A stretch of 64,000 bases of DNA from Anaeramoeba ignava (lineage: Eukaryota > Metamonada > Anaeramoebidae), in contig JAPDFW010000066.1 in NCBI GenBank assembly GCA_028826165.1, positions 162,001-226,000 on the forward strand. Reading direction: 5' to 3'. Shown here piece after piece: positions 54,544 to 64,000 of the stretch. The position numbers and the translations under genes are program-made. The notes beneath the pieces are model-generated. The model did not search any database. It saw only the letters and a program-made list of their open reading frames with translations, and was not told the origin of the DNA. The stretch's first letter is position 1, and each line of letters opens with the position of its first letter.

Positions 54544-57148
54544 TCATTTCAATCCTCGATTAACTTTTATTTGATCAATTTGTTTCTCTAATTCATCAAA
54601 TTTTTTCCCCAACTTTTTTAAAAAACAAAAACATAAATTAATTTTTAAAAAAAAATAATTTTAAAAATTTTTAAATTTTACATTTCGATAAAAATCAATA
54701 TGAGAAAATAATAATTGTTTGCAAATTGATTGAAATTCTATTGAACGTTGAATTCTAAAGTTTTCAAATTCTGCTAATGTAATACTAGATTGAGCTGCAA
54801 ATTTTCTTTTTTTTTCTTGAAATTGTTTTTCTTTTTTTTCTGCTTTTTTATTTTTCTTTCTTGTTTTTTGGATTGAATTTAATTTAGACATAAAATCAGA
54901 ATAAGAAGTCTCAAAAGTACGAAAAACCTCACAAAATTTAGTAGAAGTAGTTGAATAATCTAAGAGATCTGAAATAATTTGAGATTCTTGTTCAAGCTTT
55001 AAAATTTATATTTATAATTTAATAATTAAATAATTTATATTTATAATTTAATAATTTATATTTAAATTCCACAAACTTTATTCTGTATCAATATAATTCG
55101 ATCTTCAAATAATTTTTGAAGAGAAATGATAATATTTTTTAATTGTTGAGAATCTTCAGGAATTTGTTGTTCATCTCTCCAATCAAAACCTATATTGCTT
55201 GATTGATTTAAAACTTCAAATAAATTTTCACTATTTTTTGAAAATTGATTCATTGAAGAAATCATTTTTTGGAATTTTTCTTGAACATTTAAAATTGCTT
55301 GTCCAAATTTTTCGACATGATTTTGAAACTTGTCAGAATGATCCTTAAAAAATTTTGCGCGTGAAGTTTCATCTTGAAGAATAGAAACATCAACATCAAC
55401 CTTTTCCCAAAAAGGTCGAGAAGTTTTCTCGATAATTTTTTGATTTGAATACCAATTATTTTCCTTATCATTCTGGATAAAATCAAGAAACAAAGAAGTT
55501 TGTGATAAAATTGGATGAGATAAAATTTGCTTGAGAAACCTTTCAAGCATTTTGCGTCGATTTTCAAGAAAGGTTTCTTTGAATTTTCCAGTAACTTTTT
55601 TTTCAGGTAATATTGGAAATGGAATATTAGGAAAAAGTCTTTTTAGTTGTGTTTGAAGCCATAAAAAATCTGAATATCGATGATAAACCTTGTAATTTCC
55701 TGGTTGAGTTTCAATTACATAAGTTGAGTATTTTTTAAACTTCCCTCGCTTTTCTGTTCCTGTTATTGAAATTGTTGCTTCTGATTTTTCTTGGTTTTCC
55801 CAAAGAAAATTCTTATTGATTTGAAATTTTTTGTTTATAAGATCTTGGAATTTTGAATCTTGTTGAATTTCTGATGTTTGATGAATAGATTCTTCACTTG
55901 ATCTTTCTAAATCTATTGAATTTCTTGGTGTTGTTTGACTTTCTTTACTGGATATGCTTGATCTTGTTGTTTTTTGATTTGTGTTTGGATTCACTTCGCT
56001 TGAATCACTTGAATCAATTATTTCACTTGAATCATTAGCAAATGATTTTCTTTCTTGTGAATCATTTGTTTTATTTTCATTTTCAAAATCAACTGAATTT
56101 GAATGTTTTGATTTATGGTTGATTTTTTCTTTTTCTTTTTTAATTTCTTTTTGAATTTCTTTTTGAATTTCTTTTTGTTCTTCAATTTCAATTTGTTTTT
56201 CATTTTCTTTTTCTTCATTATTTTGTTGTTCTATTTTTTTAACATAACTAATTTATTAAATGAATTTGAATTTGAATTTTGAATTTTGAATTTTGATTTT
56301 TGAATTTTGATTTTGAATTTAATTTTTACTTATATGGAAAAATTCCAATATTTTTTGGATTACTCTTTATATAACCACTCCACCATCCTTTTATTTCAAC
56401 AAAAAATAATTAAATTAAATAGAAAAAGTTTGTATCTTTTGAAAAAGTTTGTATCTTTTAATATTTCATTTGATTTTTAATTTTAATTTGATTTGATTTT
56501 ATTTTGATTTTGATTTTGAATTTGATTTTGATTTGATTTTTATTTTGAAATTGATTTTGATTTTGAATTTGAATTTTATTTTGAATTTGAATTTGAATTT
56601 GATTTTAATTTTGATTTTTGAATTTTGATTTTGAATTTAAAATTGATTTTGAATTTTATTTTGATTTTGATTTTGATTTTGAATTTTAATTTTGATTTTG
56701 ATTTTGATTTTGATTTTTAATTTGATTTTGAATTTGATTTTGAATTTGAATTTGATTTTGATTTTTGAATTTTATTTTTAATTTGATTTATAATTTGAAT
56801 TTGAATTTGAAATTGAATTTTAATTTTAAATTTGAATTTTGAATTTGATTTTGATTTTGATTTTAAATTTGAATTTTGAATTTGATTTTTATTTTGAATT
56901 TGATTTTGAATTTGATATTAAATTTGGATTTGAATTTGAATTTGATTATTTTGAATTTGATTTTGATTTTGAATTTGATTTTGAATTTGAATTTGAATTT
57001 GATTTTGAATTTGATTTTGAAAATTTAAATTATTACCTCCTTGATTACTTAAAACACAAATTTCATCATTTTTATGAATTGAAAGTTCTTCTGATTCTTG
57101 TGCTTCATAAGTATATAATGCAATTACTGAAAATAAAGGTTTCGACAT
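54544..57148 (-). CDS. SH3-PX-BAR sorting nexin, SNX9/18/33-like (5 exons)
   Basis: Exons 57148-57037, 56387-56330, 56247-55077, 54996-54682 and 54612-54544, phases 1, 2, 0, 0, give 574 aa. The SH3 is built from three exons: ALYTYEAQESEELSIHKNDE, GWWSGYIKSNPKNIGIFPYN, YVKKIEQQ. A Glu/Lys/Ser-rich linker follows. The PX domain (residues ~230-345) shows TYVIETQPGNYKVYHRYSDF, KRLFPNIPFPILPEKK, FLENRRKMLERFLKQIL, where RYSDF and the second Arg set bind phosphoinositide. The rest is a helical BAR domain (FQKMISSMNQFSKNSENLFE, LDYSTTSTKFCEVFRTFETS, NKKAEKKEKQF). SNX9-type proteins link membrane curvature to actin in endocytosis. Exon 2 is just 58 bp and intron 1 is a 649 bp array. Confidence 0.88.
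56388..57036 (-). repeat. SNX9-like intron 1: AAATTCAAATTCAAAATCAA array
   Basis: The 649 bp intron runs from G|GTAATA to AAAAG and splits the SH3 domain. AAATTC and AAAATC units are mixed with a few longer interruptions. The unit is close to the coding AAATCA repeats elsewhere, but here lies in an intron. Confidence 0.82.
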
Positions 57149-57779
57149 TTAAATTTTATAAAAAATTGAAAAGAAGAAAAAATGAAAAAAAAAATTAAGA
57201 AAAAAAAAATAATTTTATTCATTTCAGAAAAAAAGAGAAAAAAAGAAGAAGGAAAAAGGAATGTTTTCAAAAAAACAGAACAAGACTAAAAAAAAAGAAT
57301 AAGAAAAATTTTTTCATTCCAAATTAAATTTGAATTTGAAATTGATTTTGAATTTGAATTTGAATTTGAATTTGATTTTGAATTTGAAATTGAAATTGAA
57401 TTTGAATTTGAATTTGAATTTGATTTTGATTTTGAATTTGATTTTGATTTTAAATTTGAATTTGAATTTGAATTTGAATTTGAATTTGAATTTGAATTTG
57501 AATTTGATTTTGATTTTAATTTGAATTTGAATTTGAATTTGAATTTGAATTTGATTTTGAATTTTGAATTTTGAATTTGAATTTTGAATTTGAATTTGAA
57601 TTTGAATTTGATTTTGAATTTTGAATTTTGAATTTGAATTTTGAATTTGAAATTGAAATTGAAATTGATTTTGAATTTGAATTTGAATTTGAATTTGATT
57701 TTCAAATTGATTTTGATTTATTTTGAAATTTTATAAATGGTTTTGATTTTGATTTTGGATTTTGATTTATTTTGAAATT
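57149..57779. repeat. Intergenic spacer with AAATTCAAATTC array
   Basis: A/G-rich DNA upstream of the SNX gene, then about 410 bp (57320-57730) of AAATTC/AAAATC units running to the BEACH-FYVE stop. Long open frames on both strands are repeat artefacts. Confidence 0.7.
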
Positions 57780-60700
57780 TTATAAATGATTTTGATTTTC
57801 ATCTTGATTTTCATCTTCATTAGAAAAATTTTCTAATTTGCAATTATCACAAATTCGAACAGGATGAAAGAAATGCTGATCAATCAAAGGAGTACGAAAC
57901 AAACTACAAGAATCACAAACAACTTTACCACATTTCCTACAATGATGCTTTCTCAAAATAAGAGAAAAAGGTTTTCCACAAATAGAACATTTATGAATGG
58001 AAGAACTAGGAGTCCAATGGCTTTTATCACCTTGTTCAAGAAAACCTAATTGCAAAACATCTCCTGAAGAATTTCCAATATAAACGGAAATATTTGAATC
58101 ATTGAAAATACAAGTTATCGGAGAATCAACTGTTTGAATCACTTGAATTTCATTAAGTGTTCTTACTAACTTTTTAGAAACATCCATATTTTTATCAACT
58201 TCACTTGATTTCGAAATTTCAACCATTTGTGATTGAACTGAGAAAAATCTAATCATTCCATCGCGATGACCACTGATGTATAAATGTCTTGGATCCCAAT
58301 TCGGAAAATGAGTCATTGACAAACTGAAAATATCATCATTTTTGTTCTTGGAAATTGATTTTTCACACCATAAATGCCCGTTAATTGTACAGATACGAAT
58401 TGTTGATTTTGAACATGTAACAATTTCTCCAGAGAAATCATTGATTGAAATATTTCGCACTTTGTGTTGAAAAGTCGGTAATTGACGTGTATATCGAAAT
58501 CTATTTAAATCCCAAATGATACATGTTCCATCTTTTGATCCACTCGCAACAATATTAAATGCAACAGAAATTGCTAAGCATGCTACTGCTTTTGAATGTC
58601 CATAAAGTTTTTGAATTAATTGGAAATGAGGCTTGATTATTTTCTGTTGGTTATTTTGTGGATTAAGGTTATCGATGCATTTGGGAATTTTGGATGATAT
58701 TTTTTGAAGTTGTGGATCCTTTGTTTCAAATCCAAATTCCTTGTTAAATAAAAGCAAGTTTTGGAGATATGTGAATGGTTTGTCTTCCTGATCCTCATTC
58801 TCTATCACTAATTTTCGTGTTTTCTTGTTTATATTTTCTGTTAATGATTGTATTTTTATAACTTTCTTTTGAATTTTCCAAATGCTTATGATTGAATCTT
58901 TTCCTCCTGTGATTAAGATATGATTGCCATCTATATAACAAACTGATGTTATTTCTGTCAGATGAAGTTTTTCTTGAAATCTTATTGTTTTGTTGTTTTC
59001 AGAATTGATTATTTTGAGTGAATTATCACTATTTTTAAATGATATTTGATTTTGTGGGTTTTCACGAATAATTCTTTTATATTTCCCAACAACAAAAAGT
59101 TTTCCGTTTGAGATATAAATATCTCCTATTGGTTCTTTAATTTTTTTAATTGTATTCAATTTTAATAAATGTGGATAAATAATTGGAATAAATTTTGAAT
59201 TTGGATTGAATGGTGCAATAACTGATTTATTTTGAAGTTTTTGATAATTTGTTCCTTTTGTAGTTCTATTTTTGTTTTTTTGTTGGATTTGATTATGTAT
59301 TTTTGAATTTTTCGAAGGATTATCACTATCATCATTTTCATTTTCATTTTCATTTTCATTTTCATTTTCATTTTCATTTTCATTTTGATTTTCATTTTCA
59401 TTTTCAAATTGATTTTGATTTTGATTTTCATTTTGATTTTGATTTTGATTTTCATTTTGATTTTCATTTTGATTTTGATTTTGATTTTGATTTTGATTTT
59501 GATTTTGATTTTGATTTTGATTTTGATTTTGATTTTTGATTTTTATTTTCATTTTCATTTTGATTTTGATTTTGATTTTGATTTTGATTTTGATTTTGAT
59601 TTTCATTTTCATTTTGATTTTGATTTTCATTTTGATTTTGATTTTGATTTTGATTTTCATTTTCATTTTGATTTTCATTTTGATTTTCATTTTGATTTTT
59701 ATTTTGATTTTGATTTTGATTTTGATTTTGATTTTGATTTTGATTTTGATTTTGATTTTGATTTTGATTTTGATTTTCAAATTGATTTTGATTTTGATTT
59801 TCATTATTTTCAAATTGATTTTGATTTTGATTTTGATTTTGATTTTCATTTTCATTTTCATTTTCAAATTGATTTTGATTTTCATTTTCATTTTCAAATT
59901 GATTTTGATTTTCATTTTCATTTTCAAATTGATTTTGATTTTCATTTTCATTTTCAAATTGATTTTGATTTTCATTTTCATTTTGATTTTCATTTTGATT
60001 TTGATTTTGATTTTTATTTTTATTTTGATTTTGATTTTTATTTTCATTTTCAAATTGATTTTGATTTTGATTTTGATTTTCTTTTTTCGGATATGAAATG
60101 TAAAAGAAGGTATAATTTTATCAACACTTTGAAAAAATCTAGATTTAATATGTTTTTCAGATTCTTTTTTTGGAATTCTATCAATATAATTATTATATTC
60201 TTGAAAAATATTATTTTTTTTAATATTTGAAATTTCTTGAGAATTTGTTATTGAATTTTGATTTTGATTTTTGGAATAATATTCAGTCAATGGATTAGAT
60301 TCGTTTTTGGAAAATGAAGACAAACGAAAGCACCTTCTTGAAGAATGTGGTTTAGTAAATAATTGTTTTGGTGTTTGACCGAAATTATTGATTTGAGAAA
60401 TCTTTGAAATGAGTTCAGTTTGGTCTTGAATTTTATTAAGTTTAACAGATCCTCCATAAGTAAGATAATAAAAAACATTCATAGCTCTTTCAGCATATTT
60501 CCCGCGTTGTTTGAATCCAAATATCAAATCAATCCAATGATGCAAATTCCTGGAGACATAATCACTTTCCAAAGCTCGTCTTTGTTGAATGATAAACTCA
60601 TAAGGATCATCTTTAGCCCAAGGAGGTAAATGAACATGATTAACAGGAACATCTTCTTGGGAATTGATACCGAAATCAAAGTTGTTTGAATTGATCAAAA

Positions 60701-63700
60701 ACTCAGGAAGAGTGTAAAATTCTGGGATCAATTCCCTTACATCAGCAGTATTTTCTTTACTAGCCGAGCGATATGCATTACTAATTGAGGAAAAAATCCG
60801 ATTTGGATTATCAAATGAACCTCCTTGCAAACGCACATGTTGCCGAGAAAAAGGCTCCATTCGAATAAGATAGTGGCTGACTATTGCAGCAGAAGAGTAA
60901 TGTGTTCCATAATGGAAAGAACTATTTTTTTGATTTGGATCGCATGATTCTTGGAAATGCATTTTGTAATATTCAGCTCTTTTTGGATCAAGTGCTCCCA
61001 TCGGTTTGGAAAGATCTCGATACATTTCTGGATTTTCGAGATCAAGCTCTTGGCTTTGGTAGTCTGAAATAACCCAAGGGAAAACAGGGTATTGAGTCAA
61101 ATCATTATAACTTCTTCCAGCAACTGTGTTTAAATAAGTTAGATATTGAAAATTTGAAATTTCTCCGTTGTGCCATTTCTCCTTTTCTAAATCACCAAAA
61201 AGTAGTCTTGTTGATAACACGGTTGTTTTACTTTCCTTTGTAAGCTTAGATCCTGTGATCTTATCAATTTCGTTTGTGATTTTCGGTGATATCGAAGTAA
61301 TAGAGTTACAGACTCGATTTCTTTGTTGTTGCGAATTGAAGAAAAGTAAGAAAGTGTATCCGTTATTCAGGAAAAACTCAAGTCCAATTGGTTGAAGTGA
61401 AAATGTCCGATCAAAAATATGGTCAATAATTGATATTCTCCATTTCTTTATGTTCTGTCCAAAATTGTATTGTTTTTTGTTTTGTTTTTTGGTTTGTGAC
61501 TCTTCACATAAACTTTTTTGGATTGCAAAAAGCATACGAAGACTACGATGATTCTCAAGTTCGTTTTGCTGTTCAGCATTGATTTCGCTGAATGCTGTCA
61601 TTTTTCCATCAGGAGTAAGAAAGTGGTTTTTGATAAAATATAAATTTCGCGAAGATATAACAAGAACTCCAATTTTTGCATTATTTTCTGTTACTTTTCC
61701 ACAATTAACTTTATTATGGATAGTTTCATAAGGTTCAAATTTTTGATATATTGGATAATTCTTGGTGATTTCTTGAATCTTGTTTTGCATTGTATGTAGA
61801 TTTGTTTCTGGAATAGGACTAAGTAGCGATTCGTTTATAGAAGTTGATTTTTTGTTATTCATTTTTTCAAGTGATGAATTTTTTGTTTCTTGAATGACTT
61901 TTTCGGAATCATCAGAAAAATCTGCATTTTGTTCTTGCATTGTATTCCCGATATTATCATTGATATTAATATTATTATCTTTTTCAATATTATTTGCTTT
62001 TTTTTGTTGTGATTTCAATCTTTTTTCTTCATAACTCATATGTTTTTGAAATTTGTAATTCCTTCTCAATTTTGTTCTCATTCTATAAGGTCCTTCTGTC
62101 AAATCACATTTCCATTTTGGATCAGGATCTTGATCATTTCCCCAAACTGCTCTTTCGCGAACAAGATCTCTTCGTAATTTTTTCCAGTTATTGCGTGAAA
62201 AACTTGGTTGTGAATAAATCAATCGACTTAGCTCAGCTATTATAACTTCATCCTCCTTAGATTGAAAAAACGCACTTGAATTCTTTTCTCTTATATTATT
62301 AACTTCTTGTTTTTCTTGAGCCTTACGCTTTGCAATTTTACTTTGCAATAATTTTCTCTCGGAAATTTCGTTTTCTCTCAATTTGATAGAAATTTCATTG
62401 AAATTTTCATGGTTTTTGGGGATATGAGATTCAATTATTTTATGGATCCGATCTTCATTTTCTCTCAAAAATTTCATAAATCGTTTTTTGGTTGATTCTT
62501 CGAAAAAATGCATAATTCCTTGATGGAAGAGGGTTTTTTGTTTCCCTGATTTGGTACGATATGATAGTAATGTCTGGATATAACTAGGCTTTTTAATAAG
62601 TGAATCCCTCAATATATTTTCAGCCACAGAAACAATTTCTTGGTTTTTCAATCGAATGTATTTGAATATTCGTGAATAAAATGGTGACAAAAAAGAATAT
62701 GAGCTGTTGAACGAATTCAAAAAAAGCTTCTTGTTATTATTTATAATTGTGAGAATATAAACGATTCTGTTTTGAGTGTTTTTGTCGGTTTTGTCTTCAT
62801 TTTGGTGGGATATTGGCGACAAAATATGCAAAGCAATCTGATCCAAATCCATATACAATGGGAAAATCATTGAATTGGGATACTTTTCCTTGATTTTATC
62901 CTTCTTCATATTTGATAATTGGCATTGTATTTTCTCTTTGAGTGTTGCCAATAAGGATATGTAAAAGGAGACAATCTTTTTTTGTTCTTTCCAAGTGAAA
63001 ATTTTTTGGAAAAGTTTGTTTTTCAGTTCAAAAGAAAATTGTATCAAATTTTTATCATACGCTGAATCAGGAATAAGAATTGAAAACAAAGGCAATTCCT
63101 TAATAACACCCTCAATTTTCATCATTATTCGGAGAAGAATGACTTTTTGAAGATAATAAATAGATCTCGAATAAAGACTACGAGGCACTGAGATAAATAT
63201 TTCTCGTTCAACATTATTAAACATCTTTGATGTTCTCAAGTTCTTGAAACAAATATCAACCAGAAAAAGAAGCAACTTCGATGTTATTGGATTGAAAAAC
63301 AGAATTTGTGTGAAATTACGAATAACAGCATCTTGTTCAGTTTGCGAAAACTTGTGTTTATTTAAAGCTGTAATATTATCGCTACTGAATGATTGATTTG
63401 GCATTTTCGATGTCTTTTTATTCGGATTATCTGAGTTTTTTGAGTTCTCATCATTTTCCAATTTAAATGAGCTATCTTTTGATAAAACAGGAACATCAGG
63501 ACTTGCTATTCTTGGTATATTTTCTTCGAAACTAAGATCATGTTTTAAATATTTGCTTTCTGATATTTTTTCATTTCCATTTTCATTTCCAAAGTGAAAA
63601 TTTTTAGTAATATTTAAAGCATTTGATTCCAAAAAATTTGTTCTTTGAGGAATTTTGTTGCTATTTTCCGTATTGGATTTATTATCAAATATCCAATAGA

Positions 63701-63998
63701 CATCCGGAACAAAAAACTTAAAAAGCTCGAGAAAATTTACAGGAAATATCACAGAGAGAATGCCTTCAATAAATGTTGAAGAGCTAAAAAACGGTTGATA
63801 TTCTTCAAAACCTGAAAACAAAGGGAAAATTAAATCTAAAATTTGGTGTATTATATCAAATAACCAAGAAAAAGGGTCTTGATTTGATTTTTGATTTAAA
63901 TGAGATTTCCTTTCTTTTTGTAAACGAATACGTAAATCATTTACAGAAACCGAAAATTCGTGGAATTGAGTATTATTGTTATTATTGTGAGTTTTCAA
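57780..63998 (-). CDS. BEACH-WD40-FYVE protein, WDFY3/ALFY-like (5' end outside window)
   Basis: The frame is open to the right edge, so the N-terminus is missing. Counted from 63998: a helical region to ~750; a PH-BEACH domain from ~755 (KFEPYETIHNKVNCGKVTEN); BEACH ~930-1210 (NFQYLTYLNTVAGRSYNDLT, PEMYRDLSKPMGALDPKRAE, HYGTHYSSAAIVSHYLIRME, NHVHLPPWAKDDPYEFI); a ~250 aa repeat insert (60090-59330); WD40 repeats ~1615-1980 (GHSKAVACLAISV, ASGSKDGTCIIWDL); and a C-terminal FYVE finger (HKCSICGKPF, LRKHHCRKCGKVVCDSC, PVRICDNC) with all eight Cys. The FYVE WxxD is degraded (WTPS). ALFY binds PI3P and organises selective autophagy of aggregates. No stop interrupts the 2,072 codons. Confidence 0.88.
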   Translation of the reverse strand: MKTHNNNNNTQFHEFSVSVNDLRIRLQKERKSHLNQKSNQDPFSWLFDIIHQILDLIFPLFSGFEEYQPFFSSSTFIEGILSVIFPVNFLELFKFFVPDVYWIFDNKSNTENSNKIPQRTNFLESNALNITKNFHFGNENGNEKISESKYLKHDLSFEENIPRIASPDVPVLSKDSSFKLENDENSKNSDNPNKKTSKMPNQSFSSDNITALNKHKFSQTEQDAVIRNFTQILFFNPITSKLLLFLVDICFKNLRTSKMFNNVEREIFISVPRSLYSRSIYYLQKVILLRIMMKIEGVIKELPLFSILIPDSAYDKNLIQFSFELKNKLFQKIFTWKEQKKIVSFYISLLATLKEKIQCQLSNMKKDKIKEKYPNSMIFPLYMDLDQIALHILSPISHQNEDKTDKNTQNRIVYILTIINNNKKLFLNSFNSSYSFLSPFYSRIFKYIRLKNQEIVSVAENILRDSLIKKPSYIQTLLSYRTKSGKQKTLFHQGIMHFFEESTKKRFMKFLRENEDRIHKIIESHIPKNHENFNEISIKLRENEISERKLLQSKIAKRKAQEKQEVNNIREKNSSAFFQSKEDEVIIAELSRLIYSQPSFSRNNWKKLRRDLVRERAVWGNDQDPDPKWKCDLTEGPYRMRTKLRRNYKFQKHMSYEEKRLKSQQKKANNIEKDNNININDNIGNTMQEQNADFSDDSEKVIQETKNSSLEKMNNKKSTSINESLLSPIPETNLHTMQNKIQEITKNYPIYQKFEPYETIHNKVNCGKVTENNAKIGVLVISSRNLYFIKNHFLTPDGKMTAFSEINAEQQNELENHRSLRMLFAIQKSLCEESQTKKQNKKQYNFGQNIKKWRISIIDHIFDRTFSLQPIGLEFFLNNGYTFLLFFNSQQQRNRVCNSITSISPKITNEIDKITGSKLTKESKTTVLSTRLLFGDLEKEKWHNGEISNFQYLTYLNTVAGRSYNDLTQYPVFPWVISDYQSQELDLENPEMYRDLSKPMGALDPKRAEYYKMHFQESCDPNQKNSSFHYGTHYSSAAIVSHYLIRMEPFSRQHVRLQGGSFDNPNRIFSSISNAYRSASKENTADVRELIPEFYTLPEFLINSNNFDFGINSQEDVPVNHVHLPPWAKDDPYEFIIQQRRALESDYVSRNLHHWIDLIFGFKQRGKYAERAMNVFYYLTYGGSVKLNKIQDQTELISKISQINNFGQTPKQLFTKPHSSRRCFRLSSFSKNESNPLTEYYSKNQNQNSITNSQEISNIKKNNIFQEYNNYIDRIPKKESEKHIKSRFFQSVDKIIPSFTFHIRKKKIKIKIKINLKMKIKIKIKIKIKIKIKIKMKIKMKMKIKINLKMKMKIKINLKMKMKIKINLKMKMKIKINLKMKMKMKIKIKIKIKINLKIMKIKIKINLKIKIKIKIKIKIKIKIKIKIKIKIKIKIKMKIKMKIKMKMKIKIKIKIKMKIKIKMKMKIKIKIKIKIKIKIKMKMKIKIKNQNQNQNQNQNQNQNQNQNQNQNENQNENQNQNQNENQNQNQFENENENQNENENENENENENENENDDSDNPSKNSKIHNQIQQKNKNRTTKGTNYQKLQNKSVIAPFNPNSKFIPIIYPHLLKLNTIKKIKEPIGDIYISNGKLFVVGKYKRIIRENPQNQISFKNSDNSLKIINSENNKTIRFQEKLHLTEITSVCYIDGNHILITGGKDSIISIWKIQKKVIKIQSLTENINKKTRKLVIENEDQEDKPFTYLQNLLLFNKEFGFETKDPQLQKISSKIPKCIDNLNPQNNQQKIIKPHFQLIQKLYGHSKAVACLAISVAFNIVASGSKDGTCIIWDLNRFRYTRQLPTFQHKVRNISINDFSGEIVTCSKSTIRICTINGHLWCEKSISKNKNDDIFSLSMTHFPNWDPRHLYISGHRDGMIRFFSVQSQMVEISKSSEVDKNMDVSKKLVRTLNEIQVIQTVDSPITCIFNDSNISVYIGNSSGDVLQLGFLEQGDKSHWTPSSSIHKCSICGKPFSLILRKHHCRKCGKVVCDSCSLFRTPLIDQHFFHPVRICDNCKLENFSNEDENQDENQNHL
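59330..60090 (-). repeat. In-frame AAATCA array inside the BEACH-FYVE gene
   Basis: About 760 bp of AAAATC/AAAATG units lies between the BEACH and WD40 domains. It reads Ile-Lys for the first ~170 residues, then an extra base within an A run switches it to Asn-Gln and Glu-Asn. Frame on both sides is the correct one for BEACH and WD40. Confidence 0.85.
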
Positions 63999-64000
63999 GT

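Overview
This window is AT-rich nuclear DNA from a free-living, amoeba-like protist. The evidence is GT-AG introns, exon-split genes and eukaryote-only domain architectures: SH3-PX-BAR, BEACH-WD40-FYVE, U-box-ARM, a signal peptidase subunit, an ER/Golgi L-type lectin and a plasma-membrane-type Ca2+ pump. Expanded BTB-TLDc proteins, a family II (DHH) pyrophosphatase and a uridine kinase with an N-terminal ThrRS-like domain suggest an anaerobic amoeba such as Anaeramoeba or a relative. That placement is inference.

Layout: an RRM protein (left edge); a U-box/armadillo protein (1598-5552, -); a tandem array of five BTB-BACK-TLDc paralogs (5965-16951, -); an SPFH/stomatin-like protein (17251-19407, -); a PQ-loop transporter (19632-22422, -); an ERGIC-53/VIP36-like lectin (22546-26072, -); three tandem family II pyrophosphatase copies on + (26167-28072, 28392-29539, 34202-35354), the last two separated by a DDE transposon with inverted ends (29819-34099) that carries a transposase and a ubiquitin-specific protease; a P2B Ca2+-ATPase (35774-39358, +); a uridine kinase (39808-42612, +); a CH-PH-PH coiled-coil protein (43438-48793, +); a PX-like/ankyrin/PB1 protein (48921-51866, -); two small unrecognised genes (-); SPCS2 (53661-54387, +); an SNX9-type sorting nexin (54544-57148, -); and a BEACH-WD40-FYVE protein cut by the right edge (-).

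I built exon models by hand from GT/AG sites, codon phase and homology. Most close with consistent phase. Genes lie close together, often about 70-160 bp apart, while many introns have grown to 0.25-2.1 kb of tandem AT repeats, each with its own unit. The three pyrophosphatase copies show this directly: intron 3 is 65-67 bp in two copies and 772 bp in the third.

The membrane-traffic genes (lectin, SPCS2, SNX9-like, BEACH-FYVE, PX-ANK-PB1) are a functional theme rather than an operon. At least six genes need single-base corrections, mostly at homopolymers, to restore conserved domains. These are either residual assembly errors or recent pseudogenes. The strongest candidate for something new is the transposon in which the transposase stop and the ubiquitin-protease start overlap as ATGA.
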